DNA from: a gamma proteobacterium L18
Lineage (GTDB): Bacteria; Pseudomonadota; Gammaproteobacteria; Pseudomonadales; Pseudomonadaceae
DNA length: 64,000 nucleotides
Reading direction: 5' to 3'
Assembly (NCBI GenBank): GCA_000497835.1
Contig: KI547172.1
Span: 278,215-342,214, forward strand
Each line of letters begins with the position of its first letter. Positions within the stretch are counted from its first letter, which is position 1. Made by a program: the position numbers and the translations under genes. The notes under the pieces are model-generated. The model saw only the letters and a program-made list of their open reading frames with translations, was not told where the DNA came from and searched no databases. Positions 42,070 through 50,070 of the stretch are shown here, one piece after another.

Positions 42070-43218
42070 ATGGAAAAAACACTAGCTACAGCACAAATCG
42101 CTCACGCCATGGAAGCGGTGGGGCTTAACCAATCGACGCTAGCGGAACGCCTTGGCGTTTCCCGTGAAGCCGTTTCCAAATGGTTGAAAAAAGAGACCTT
42201 CCCTAAACCGGATAAGCTGCTTCGCCTAGCTACCACCTTAGGGCTTAGCTTTAGCGATCTAGTTACAAAGGAGGACCCTCATGCGCCTGTGGTTGCCTTT
42301 CGTAAGGTAAAGGCAACGAAAACCACCGAAGCTCATTACGCACATGCACAAACAATGGGGAAAATGCTTAGGCATTTAGTTCCCTATGTCCCGTTTGACA
42401 AACTTGAAATGCCACCGGTTCTGAAGAATCCTATCCTTGAGTACAGCTATCTTCAGAGTGTAGCTACAAAAATTCGTGCTGAAATCAATTTGACTGAAGA
42501 AGCAAAAATTGATTTTATTCATTTGATTCAACACTTTAAAAAACTCCAAGCCGTGCTGGTTCCCGTGCTTTGGGGCAATAAGAATAGGCATGAAAACGCC
42601 ACTCATATATTTCTTCCCGATTCTATGACCACATGGGTCTATTTGAATCTGGATGTGAATATTTTGGATTTTAAATTCTGGATGGCTCACGAACTCGGGC
42701 ATTGTCTCGCTCCAGATGTTCGCGGAGAGGATGGTGAGGACTTTGCAGACGCTTTCGCTGGCGCTTTGCTATTCCCTCATCAATTGGCGAAGAAAGCCTA
42801 TGAGGATATTTCTCCCATAAGTTCTAAAAGGCTTCAGATTAATGAAATAATCAAAATAGCCCGAGAACACGTGATTTCCCCCTATTCGGTGTATTGCCAA
42901 GCGAATGCTTATGCGAAGGATGCTGGGCTGAATACGCTGGTCTTGACGCCAGACTTGCATAAAGCCTCTACCGTTGTTAATAGGGAGCTACCTCTCGTTA
43001 GTAAGATTCTCTTCGAAGAGGACGGTCCGCCCGAGACTGCAGTTTATATCGAACGCATCGAACAGGTCTTCGATACGACTTTTTTTAAAGTTCTACGCGA
43101 ACATTTGAATGAGTCGAAAAAAGGACCAGGTCTTATTCAGACCATCATGGACGTCTCTGCACTTGACGCCCGGAGTATTCACTCTGAGCTCCTACAATGC
43201 CACAATCGAAAATCTTAG
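42070..43218 (+). CDS. XRE-family HTH protein fused to ImmA/IrrE metallopeptidase
   Basis: A 382-residue protein. An N-terminal XRE HTH covers residues about 9-60 (LNQSTLAERLGVSREAVSKW). The peptidase has HELGH at 207-211 with acidic third-ligand candidates in EDGEDFADAFAGALLFP, the ImmA/IrrE (COG2856) layout. A C-terminal helical part of about 120 residues follows. It overlaps the next gene by 22 bases. The sequence is AT-richer than neighbours, suggesting transfer. Likely a repressor or antitoxin that is inactivated or acts by proteolysis; IrrE-like DNA damage response is possible. Confidence 0.88.
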   Translation: MEKTLATAQIAHAMEAVGLNQSTLAERLGVSREAVSKWLKKETFPKPDKLLRLATTLGLSFSDLVTKEDPHAPVVAFRKVKATKTTEAHYAHAQTMGKMLRHLVPYVPFDKLEMPPVLKNPILEYSYLQSVATKIRAEINLTEEAKIDFIHLIQHFKKLQAVLVPVLWGNKNRHENATHIFLPDSMTTWVYLNLDVNILDFKFWMAHELGHCLAPDVRGEDGEDFADAFAGALLFPHQLAKKAYEDISPISSKRLQINEIIKIAREHVISPYSVYCQANAYAKDAGLNTLVLTPDLHKASTVVNRELPLVSKILFEEDGPPETAVYIERIEQVFDTTFFKVLREHLNESKKGPGLIQTIMDVSALDARSIHSELLQCHNRKS

Positions 43219-43763
43219 CAGATACAAATTCTTATCTCCGACTTGCTAATAATATACGCCCTCTTCTATGCGTAGAGTTTGGAGGGCAGAAATATTGTCT
43301 GTACGTGCTGGCCGAAACCAATTTGGAAATACAGAAAAGTAGTCGGTTGAAGCATAAGTTTTACTGGGCCTTGGAAGATGAGCACTGTTTGGAAAGGGCC
43401 ACCAGCCCCGTGATTTCCAAGCAGCAGAAGAAACAGGTCGAGGCAGCGTATTCAATTATATGGGAGTACGTTGAAACGGATTTTTCAGGCCCTTCGAAGA
43501 CTGATGTACGGTATCTCGCGCATAGCTTCGTGTTAGGTTTTCCTGTGGTAACTGATGATCGAGACATGCGTGCAGTTGCGGAGGTTTTTGAAATTCCTAC
43601 GCAGAAAACATTGGAGCTGTTAAAGGTTATGGTGGAGGTAGATCACATAACCTTGGACAAGGTCGCTGCTATTATCGCGTACTGGAGGTATAACGATGAT
43701 TTTCCTGCCGATTTAAGAGCTGACCTGCGTGAAATTTTTGAGGGCCAGATAAGCGTAGATTAA
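43197..43763 (+). CDS. PIN-like domain protein, probable RNase/toxin partner
   Basis: A 188-residue protein. PIN-type acidic residues are D9 in ILADTNSYLRL, E40 in VLAETNLE, D103 in SKTDVRYLAHSF and D120/D121/D123 in VVTDDRDMRAVAEVF, spaced as in the PIN nuclease fold. Translation begins inside the 3' end of the HTH-peptidase gene, so they are coupled. Low GC. A toxin or effector nuclease controlled by the upstream protein is the simplest reading; confirmation needs structure modelling. I recall PIN-like DUF4411 proteins next to COG2856 peptidases as predicted TA pairs. Confidence 0.7.
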   Translation: MPQSKILADTNSYLRLANNIRPLLCVEFGGQKYCLYVLAETNLEIQKSSRLKHKFYWALEDEHCLERATSPVISKQQKKQVEAAYSIIWEYVETDFSGPSKTDVRYLAHSFVLGFPVVTDDRDMRAVAEVFEIPTQKTLELLKVMVEVDHITLDKVAAIIAYWRYNDDFPADLRADLREIFEGQISVD

Positions 43764-43794
43764 GCTTGGTGCCATTGGGAGCCGACATCTGTGA

Positions 43795-43824
43795 GTGCTC
43801 CCTGCCTTGAGGTGCCGGGAGCAC
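43795..43824. terminator. Stem-loop at the end of the PIN gene
   Basis: GTGCTCCC pairs with GGGAGCAC across a 14-nt loop, 31 bp after the PIN stop and before the convergent DUF3077 gene. No long T-run; possibly a bidirectional terminator. Confidence 0.5.
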
Positions 43825-43856
43825 ATTGCGCTAGATACCTTGCCAGTAGGCTACTG

Positions 43857-44138
43857 CTATAGCTTAAGCCGTTGCTCTGCGTCTGCCTGCGCGGCATCAA
43901 TCAAGATTTTTCCGGCATCCACCAATTGATAGATGGCTTGATTAAGTGCCCTGGTCGTTGTCAGTTCGCTGTCGCATGTCTCATCGTATAGCACAAGGGC
44001 TGTACTCAGCATTCCAGACGCTCGAGAAAGTGCTGTCGAAAGCGGCACCCCGGGTGAAGCTTCAAAGAGTTGGCAGCGAACATCAGTTTTTAAAGCCGAA
44101 CTATCTTCACGCTCGGGTGATTCGAAATGGTTGTTCAT
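43857..44138 (-). CDS. DUF3077 family small protein
   Basis: A 93-residue soluble acidic protein with LFEASPGVPLSTALSRASGMLS and ALNQAIYQLVDAGKILIDAA, the DUF3077 pattern found in many copies in Pseudomonas genomes. Ribosome site AGAGG. No known function. It faces the PIN gene and has an unusual non-coding leader on its 5' side. Confidence 0.8.
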   Translation of the reverse strand: MNNHFESPEREDSSALKTDVRCQLFEASPGVPLSTALSRASGMLSTALVLYDETCDSELTTTRALNQAIYQLVDAGKILIDAAQADAEQRLKL

Positions 44139-44190
44139 TTTTTAGCCTCTCATACGGGTAATAGAGGCCACCTTCCGCCGTCAAACAGAA

Positions 44191-44272
44191 ATGGTGGCAG
44201 CTGTGCGCAGGTTGACGGACCGGTCGTATGAGAACCCGGCGCACCCGAAGATGCCCCATGCACAGCCGCCAT
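44191..44272. repeat. Imperfect inverted repeat in the DUF3077 leader
   Basis: ATGGTGGCAGCTGTGCGCAG and CATGCACAGCCGCCAT form an imperfect stem, 53-134 bp upstream of the DUF3077 start, so it may fold in the 5' untranslated part of that message. Confidence 0.55.
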
Positions 44273-44352
44273 AAGCAATGCATAGGCACACACACGCCTT
44301 AGCAAGGTTCTGGAAGCTGCTAATTCAAATACGGGTCAGGCCGTCAAACCTG

Positions 44353-44372
44353 GTCACGAATGCATTCGTGAC
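44353..44372. promoter_or_regulatory. Perfect 20-bp palindrome
   Basis: GTCACGAATGCATTCGTGAC is a perfect palindrome without loop, the form of a dimeric repressor operator or a recombination core site. No adjoining start codon. Confidence 0.6.
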
Positions 44373-44776
44373 GCGGGCGAGAATAGTGTGCGGGTCGGCA
44401 GGGGTCAATATGGAGTCACCGAAAGAGAGGCATCCTACAAGACTGGATAATCGTTCGAATCGACGCCAAGGTCGTTTGGTTACTCGGGCACAGGGCCGCA
44501 GCCCGTGTGCTAATGGCAGAAATGGAGGGTGAGGCAGTTGACCCATTCGGGTACTCGGCCGAAAATCCCTGATGAGGACTGCAACCGCGCATTTTCGGGC
44601 TTGGCTTACCAGTATTGGCCCCTCGGATTTGGCAGCAGTGAAGCTGGCACTCACTGACGTAGGGACAATTGATAGGCCCCACCATACGGCCGATGATTCA
44701 ATTGGGTTCTGAACCAAGGGAGCGGAAACGATCCTGAAGCTAAAGAATCGCTGCGACTACAGCCTCACCATCATTC

Positions 44777-44801
44777 AAAGGCGACCTTAGGGTCGCCTTT
44801 T
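44777..44801 (+). terminator. Orphan rho-independent terminator
   Basis: AAAGGCGACC pairs perfectly with GGTCGCCTTT, loop TTAG, followed by TTTC. No gene lies directly before it on the plus strand, which suggests a small RNA or a lost gene. Confidence 0.8.
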
Positions 44802-44876
44802 CAATTTCTATTGAGTAGCTACCCTGCTGGGACTGCCCGGCATTTAGGCTTCGGATTCTGCGGTGCAGCACAGGGT

Positions 44877-44954
44877 CAGCGCAGCTTGGCGGCAGCGGCT
44901 ACGGGTTGTGTGTGGTAGGTGGGAACGCTGTAGCCGCTGCCGAAGGCTGCGCTG
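44877..44954. repeat. Imperfect inverted repeat (family E)
   Basis: CAGCGCAGCTTGGCGGCAGC and GCTGCCGAAGGCTGCGCTG arms with the central GTAGCCG/CGGCTAC, related to 23120. Confidence 0.75.
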
Positions 44955-45018
44955 GCCAGCATGTACGCCCACGATGTCACGTGGGGCGTAGGACCAGAGC
45001 AGCCTGGCGGCGAGTCAA

Positions 45019-45792
45019 TCAGAACGCCGGAATGATCGCGCCCTTGTACTTGTCCTGGATGAAGGTCTTCACCTCAGGGCTGTGCAGCGCCGCTGCCAGC
45101 TTCTGCATGGCCGGCGAGTCCTTGTTGTCCGGGCGCGCCACCAGGATGTTCACGTAAGGCGAGTCGTTGCCTTCAATGGCCAGGGCATCCTTGGACGGGT
45201 CCAGTTTGGCTTCCAGCGCATAGTTGGTGTTGATCAGCGCCAGGTCGACCTGGGTCAGCACGCGCGGCAGGGTGGCGGCTTCCAGTTCGCGGATTTTCAG
45301 GTCTTTGCTGTTCTCAACGATGTCCTTGGGCGTGGACAGGATGTCGGTCGGGTTCTTCAGCTTGATCAGGCCGACTTTCTGCAGCAGCAACAGCGCACGG
45401 CCGCCGTTGGTGGCGTCGTTGGGGATGACCACGTTGGCACCGCCCGGCAGCTCTTCAAGCTTCTTCCATTTGCTGGAGTAGGCGCCCAGCGGCTCCAGGT
45501 GCACGCCGGTGACGGCAACCAGGTTGGTGCCCTTGCCCTTGTTGAACTCATCCAGGTACGGCTGGTGCTGGAAGAAGTTGGCGTCCAGGCGCTTTTCGGC
45601 TACCTGCACGTTGGGCTGGATGTAGTCGGTAAACACCTTCACCTTCAGGTCCACGCCTTCCTTGGCCAGTTGCGGCTTCACGAATTCGAGGATTTCGGCG
45701 TGGGGCACGGCGGTGGCCGCCACGGTCAGGGTGTCATTGGCGTGGGCCGACAGGGCGGCGACAGCGGCAAAGGCCGCCAGCAGTTTTTTCAT
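45019..45792 (-). CDS. metQ: Methionine ABC transporter substrate-binding protein
   Basis: A 257-residue MetQ/NlpA-family protein. Signal peptide MKKLLAAFAAVAALSAHA lacks a lipobox cysteine, so it is a free periplasmic protein in contrast to the E. coli lipoprotein. LTVAATAVPHAEILEFVKP and FFQHQPYLDEFN are typical. Start has AAGGAG. Last gene of metNIQ on the minus strand. Confidence 0.94.
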   Translation of the reverse strand: MKKLLAAFAAVAALSAHANDTLTVAATAVPHAEILEFVKPQLAKEGVDLKVKVFTDYIQPNVQVAEKRLDANFFQHQPYLDEFNKGKGTNLVAVTGVHLEPLGAYSSKWKKLEELPGGANVVIPNDATNGGRALLLLQKVGLIKLKNPTDILSTPKDIVENSKDLKIRELEAATLPRVLTQVDLALINTNYALEAKLDPSKDALAIEGNDSPYVNILVARPDNKDSPAMQKLAAALHSPEVKTFIQDKYKGAIIPAF

Positions 45793-45858
45793 GTTCAGCT
45801 CCTTGCGAAGGCCTCGGGCCCTCGGCGCCGCGGCATGGCCGCGGCACATCATTAGGGG

Positions 45859-46530
45859 TTACTTGCGGGAGAAGTGCACCACCAGCTTGTCGCCGATGGT
45901 CTGCAGCACCTGCACCAGCACCACCAGGATCACCACGGTGACGATCATAACGTCGGTCTGGAAACGCTGGTAACCAAAGCGAATCGCCAGGTCGCCCAGG
46001 CCACCGGCGCCGACCACACCGGCCATGGCCGTGTAGGAAACCAGTGTAATCGCTGTCACGGTTGTTGCCGCGATGATGCCCGGCAATGCCTCCGGCAGCA
46101 GCGCATTCACGATGATCTGACGCGGCGTGGCCCCCATCGATTGGGTGGCTTCGATGATGCCGCGATCGACTTCACGCAGGGCAGTTTCCACCAGGCGCGC
46201 GAAGAACGGCGTGGTACCGATGACCAGCGGCGGAATGGCGCCGGCCACGCCCAGCGAGGTGCCGGTGATCAGCACGGTGACCGGGATCAGCACGATCAGC
46301 AGGATGATGAACGGCAGCGAACGCAGCACGTTCACGCAGAACGCCAGCAGCGCATAGATACCCTTGTTCTCGAACAGTTGGCGCGGGCCGCAGATGAACA
46401 GCAGCACGCCCAGCGGCAGGCCCAGCAGCACGGTGAAGAACAGCGAAGCGCCCAGCATGATCATGGTGTCGTTGCTGGCGTCGAGAATCTCGGACCAGTC
46501 GACGTTGGCAAAGTAATTGAGGAAGTCCAT
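45859..46530 (-). CDS. metI: Methionine ABC transporter permease
   Basis: A 223-residue permease with five or six membrane helices and the EAA-type loop LLPEALPGIIAATTVTAI. Its ATG overlaps the metN stop by one base. It forms the channel with MetN. Confidence 0.95.
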   Translation of the reverse strand: MDFLNYFANVDWSEILDASNDTMIMLGASLFFTVLLGLPLGVLLFICGPRQLFENKGIYALLAFCVNVLRSLPFIILLIVLIPVTVLITGTSLGVAGAIPPLVIGTTPFFARLVETALREVDRGIIEATQSMGATPRQIIVNALLPEALPGIIAATTVTAITLVSYTAMAGVVGAGGLGDLAIRFGYQRFQTDVMIVTVVILVVLVQVLQTIGDKLVVHFSRK

Positions 46531-47537
46531 CAGCGCAGCACCTCCATATGAACGTCTGCAGAGGTGAAGCGGGCAAAGGCAGCGTCCATGTCGCCACCGG
46601 TGATGGCCAGGGTCAGCTGCCCGTAGGGCGTGTCTTTGATGCGGTCGATGCGGCCGGCCAGGATGCTGTAGTCCACGCCGGTTTCACGGGCCACGGTACC
46701 CAGCAGCGGGGCGTAGGTGGAATCGCCCTGGAAGGTCAGGCGCACGATACGGCCGGGCACATGGGCGAAGATATCGCTTTGCTCGGCTTCGTCGACCTGC
46801 TCGTCTTCCTGCACGAAGCGCTTGGTGGTGGGGTGCTGCGGGTGCAGGAACACCTTGGCCACCGGGCCTTGCTCGACGATCACGCCGGCATCCATGACCG
46901 CTACCTGGTCGCACACGCGACGGATCACGTCCATCTCGTGGGTGATAAGCACGATGGTCAGCTTCAGCTCGCGGTTGATCTCGGCCAGCAGTTGCAGCAC
47001 CGACGCCGTGGTCTGCGGGTCGAGGGCGCTGGTGGCCTCGTCGCACAGCAGCACCTTGGGGTTGGTGGACAGGGCGCGGGCAATGCCCACGCGCTGCTTC
47101 TGGCCGCCGGACAGCTGCGCCGGGTACTTCTTGGCGTGGTCGGACAGGCCGACTCGCTCCAGCAGCGCGGCAACGCGGGCGTTGATCTCGCTGGCCGACA
47201 GCTCGCCAGCCAGGCGCAACGGCAGCGCGACGTTGTCGGCCACGGTCTTGGAGGCCAGCAGGTTAAAGTGCTGGAAGATCATCCCGACCTGTTGGCGAAA
47301 ACGGCGCAGGCTGTTGGCGTCGAAGGCGGTGACGTCTTCACCGTCAACGATGATGGTGCCGCCGCTGGGCGCTTCCAGGCGGTTGATCAGGCGCAGCAGG
47401 GTACTTTTGCCAGCACCCGAGTGGCCGATCAGGCCGAAGACCTGGCCGTTCTCGACGGTCAGGTTGGTGGGGTGCAGCGCGGGGATTTCCCTACCGTTGA
47501 CGCGGTAGGTTTTATGCACATTTTGAAACTCGATCAC
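46530..47537 (-). CDS. metN: Methionine ABC transporter ATP-binding protein
   Basis: A 335-residue ATPase with Walker A GHSGAGKST, signature LSGGQKQR, Walker B VLLCDEATSALD, and a C-terminal NIL domain (about residues 255-335) that senses methionine. First gene of metNIQ. I looked upstream (47538-47650) for a SAM riboswitch and saw none. Confidence 0.96.
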   Translation of the reverse strand: MIEFQNVHKTYRVNGREIPALHPTNLTVENGQVFGLIGHSGAGKSTLLRLINRLEAPSGGTIIVDGEDVTAFDANSLRRFRQQVGMIFQHFNLLASKTVADNVALPLRLAGELSASEINARVAALLERVGLSDHAKKYPAQLSGGQKQRVGIARALSTNPKVLLCDEATSALDPQTTASVLQLLAEINRELKLTIVLITHEMDVIRRVCDQVAVMDAGVIVEQGPVAKVFLHPQHPTTKRFVQEDEQVDEAEQSDIFAHVPGRIVRLTFQGDSTYAPLLGTVARETGVDYSILAGRIDRIKDTPYGQLTLAITGGDMDAAFARFTSADVHMEVLR

Positions 47538-47804
47538 GTAGCGAACCTTGTGGGGCGCATGGAATGGGGGACAGCGGTTAGCCGGTCGCGCATTTTAGCC
47601 TGTCCGTTTAGAGAGACTTAGCATTTATTTCGTAAACATCCTTTCATTTGGCAATAAGGCGATCGAAGGTCTCGAAAATAAACGGAACGGGGCCCGACCC
47701 GGCCAGTCACTACCTAGGCATACCCATGATCCCTGACCGTGACAGGGGTTCAGCCCATGCAGACCATCCGCAACGGGTGGCCGCAGATGAGGAGTCTAGG
47801 ACAG

Positions 47805-49943
47805 ATGAAAAAGAACACGCCCAGTTCCGGCAAAAGCCAGGCCGCCGGTACCGACGCACCGGACCGCGCCAACACCAACCCCAAGCTCGATAGCCTCGAA
47901 ACCTTCCGTACCGACGCTACCGGGCAGGCCCTGCGCACCAACCAGGGCGTGAAGATCAGCGACAACCAGAACACCCTCAAGGCCGGCGCCCGCGGGCCGT
48001 CGCTGCTGGAAGACTTCATCATGCGCGAGAAAATCACGCATTTTGACCATGAGCGGATCCCCGAGCGGATCGTCCACGCCCGTGGCACTGGCGCCCACGG
48101 CTACTTCCAGACGTACAAGGCGCATTCCGACCTGACCAAGGCCGGCTTCCTGCAGGACCCGGCGAAGGTCACTCCAGTCTTTGTGCGTTTCTCCACGGTG
48201 CAGGGGCCGCGTGGCTCGGGCGATACCGTGCGCGACGTGCGCGGCTTTGCCGTCAAGTTCTACACCGATGAAGGCAATTTCGACCTGGTTGGCAACAATA
48301 TGCCAGTGTTCTTCATCCAGGACGCGATCAAGTTTCCCGATTTCGTTCACGCCGTGAAGCCCGAGCCGCATAACGAGATACCCACCGGCGGTTCGGCCCA
48401 TGACACCTTCTGGGACTTCGTGTCGCTGGTGCCCGAGTCGGCCCACATGGTGATCTGGACCATGTCCGACCGCGCCATCCCCAAAAGCCTGCGCACCATG
48501 GAAGGCTTCGGTATTCACACCTTCCGGCTGATCAACGCCGAGGGCAAATCCAGCTTCGTGAAATTCCACTGGAAGCCCAAGGCTGGCGTCTGCTCGCTGG
48601 TGTGGGACGAGGCGCAGAAACTGGCGGGCAAGGACACCGACTATCATCGCCGCGACCTGTGGGAAGCCATCGAGATGGGCGACTATCCCGAGTGGGAGTT
48701 CGGCGTGCAGATCGTGCCGGAAGAGGACGAGCACAAGTTCGACTTCGACCTGCTGGACCCCACCAAGATCATCCCCGAAGAGCTGGTGCCGGTCACGCCG
48801 CTGGGCAAGATGGTGCTCAACCGCAACCCTGATAACTTCTTCGCCGAGACCGAGCAGGTCGCGTTCTGCCCCGGCCATATCGTGCCGGGCATCGACTTCT
48901 CCAACGACCCGTTGCTGCAGGGCCGGTTGTTTTCCTACACCGACACGCAGATCAGCCGTCTGGGCGGGCCGAACTTCCACGAAATACCGATTAACCGGCC
49001 GCTGGCGCCCAACCACAATGGCCAGCGCGACGCCCAGCACCGGGTGACCATCGACAAGGGCCGCGCCTCTTACGAGCCAAACTCCATCGATGGTGGCTGG
49101 CCGAAGGAAACCCCCGCAGCGGCCCAGGATGGCGGTTTCGTGTCGTACCCCGAGCGCATCGAGGCGCACAAGATCCGTCAGCGCAGCGAGTCGTTCGCCG
49201 ATCACTTCTCCCAGGCGCGGCTGTTCTTCCACAGCCTGAGCAAGCCCGAGCAGGAACACGTGATTGCTGCCTACAGCTTCGAGCTGGGCAAGGTCGAGCG
49301 TGAATACATTCGTGCCCGCGAAGTGAACGAGATCCTCGCCAACATCGACCTCGACCTGGCCGCCCGCGTGGCGGCGAACCTCGGCCTGCCAGCGCCCAAG
49401 GCCGGTACCGTGGACGTGCACGAGCAGTCGCTCAAGGCGTCCCCGGCGTTGAGCCAGATGAACCTGCTGTCGGGAGACATCAAGGGGCGCAAGGTGGCGA
49501 TCCTGGTGGCCAATGGTGTCGATGGCGGGCAGGTGGCGGCCATCAGGAAAGCCCTGGAAGGCGAAGGTGCCCACGCCAAGGTGCTGGGGCCCACGTCAGC
49601 GCCGGTGAAAACGGCCGATGGCAAGGCGTTGCCGGTGGATGCTTCTGCAGAGGGCTTGCCTTCGGTGGCGTTCGATGCGGTGTGGGTGCCGGGTGGCAAG
49701 GCTTCGGTGCAGGCGTTGAGTGGTGACGGGGTGGCGTTGCACTTCGTGCTTGAGGCCTACAAGCATTTGAAGGCCATCGGCGTGAGCACCGACGCGAAGT
49801 CGTTGATCGACGGCTTGAAGCTGGAAGAGGATGCGGGGCTGCTGGTGGGTGATGATGCCAAGGCGCACAAAGCCTTCATTACTGCCATCGCCAAGCACCG
49901 CGTGTGGGATCGCGAGGCCAAGGCCAAGGCAGTCCCGGCTTAA
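47805..49943 (+). CDS. katE: Large-subunit catalase HPII
   Basis: A 712-residue clade 2 catalase. Catalytic His91 is in RIVHARGTGAHGYF and the heme Tyr378 in RLFSYTDTQISRLG. A C-terminal DJ-1/PfpI-like domain starts around residue 560 (KVAILVANGVDGG). Start 47805 (MKKNTPSSGK) is chosen for AGGA and homology in length; earlier ATGs exist at 47739 and 47787. In enterobacteria it is RpoS dependent. 267-bp leader region before it. Confidence 0.96.
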   Translation: MKKNTPSSGKSQAAGTDAPDRANTNPKLDSLETFRTDATGQALRTNQGVKISDNQNTLKAGARGPSLLEDFIMREKITHFDHERIPERIVHARGTGAHGYFQTYKAHSDLTKAGFLQDPAKVTPVFVRFSTVQGPRGSGDTVRDVRGFAVKFYTDEGNFDLVGNNMPVFFIQDAIKFPDFVHAVKPEPHNEIPTGGSAHDTFWDFVSLVPESAHMVIWTMSDRAIPKSLRTMEGFGIHTFRLINAEGKSSFVKFHWKPKAGVCSLVWDEAQKLAGKDTDYHRRDLWEAIEMGDYPEWEFGVQIVPEEDEHKFDFDLLDPTKIIPEELVPVTPLGKMVLNRNPDNFFAETEQVAFCPGHIVPGIDFSNDPLLQGRLFSYTDTQISRLGGPNFHEIPINRPLAPNHNGQRDAQHRVTIDKGRASYEPNSIDGGWPKETPAAAQDGGFVSYPERIEAHKIRQRSESFADHFSQARLFFHSLSKPEQEHVIAAYSFELGKVEREYIRAREVNEILANIDLDLAARVAANLGLPAPKAGTVDVHEQSLKASPALSQMNLLSGDIKGRKVAILVANGVDGGQVAAIRKALEGEGAHAKVLGPTSAPVKTADGKALPVDASAEGLPSVAFDAVWVPGGKASVQALSGDGVALHFVLEAYKHLKAIGVSTDAKSLIDGLKLEEDAGLLVGDDAKAHKAFITAIAKHRVWDREAKAKAVPA

Positions 49944-49959
49944 TGGGGTAGTGCCTGTA

Positions 49960-50052
49960 CTGGCCTCTCGCGAGCAAGCTTTGCTCCCACAGAGTCAAAC
50001 GCGGCATTTGCGTTTCACCTGTGGGAGCAAAGCTTGCTCGCGATGAGGCCAG
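49960..50052. repeat. REP-type inverted repeat pair (family A)
   Basis: Arms GAGCAAGCTTTGCTCCCACA and complement, extended outward by CTGGCCTC/GAGGCCAG; a central stretch of about 31 nt. Between convergent genes. Confidence 0.9.
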
Positions 50053-50070
50053 TGGCTTCACCCAATTTCT

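Larger units (their letters stand above)
44139..45018. other. Non-coding accessory stretch of 880 bp
   Basis: No convincing gene on either strand. A 130-residue open frame on the minus strand (44325-44717) has composition unlike a protein and no start signal. The stretch includes an inverted repeat at 44191-44272, a perfect palindrome at 44353-44372, a terminator at 44777-44801 and a family E repeat at 44877-44954. Probably a degenerated insertion site. Confidence 0.6.

Noticed and set aside
44325..44717. 130-codon minus-strand frame in the accessory island
   Set aside because: Composition unlike a folded protein, no ribosome site, overlaps the perfect palindrome; treated as non-coding.
47538..47650. 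SAM riboswitch or Met box in front of metN
   Set aside because: No recognisable SAM aptamer core or MetJ-type repeats seen on the minus strand.
47700..47804. RpoS promoter before katE (CTACCTA near 47711)
   Set aside because: Only a partial match to the -10 element and no clear -35; too weak to annotate.
47739..47804. Longer katE start at 47739
   Set aside because: The 22 extra residues lack family similarity, and AGGA before 47805 supports the shorter form.
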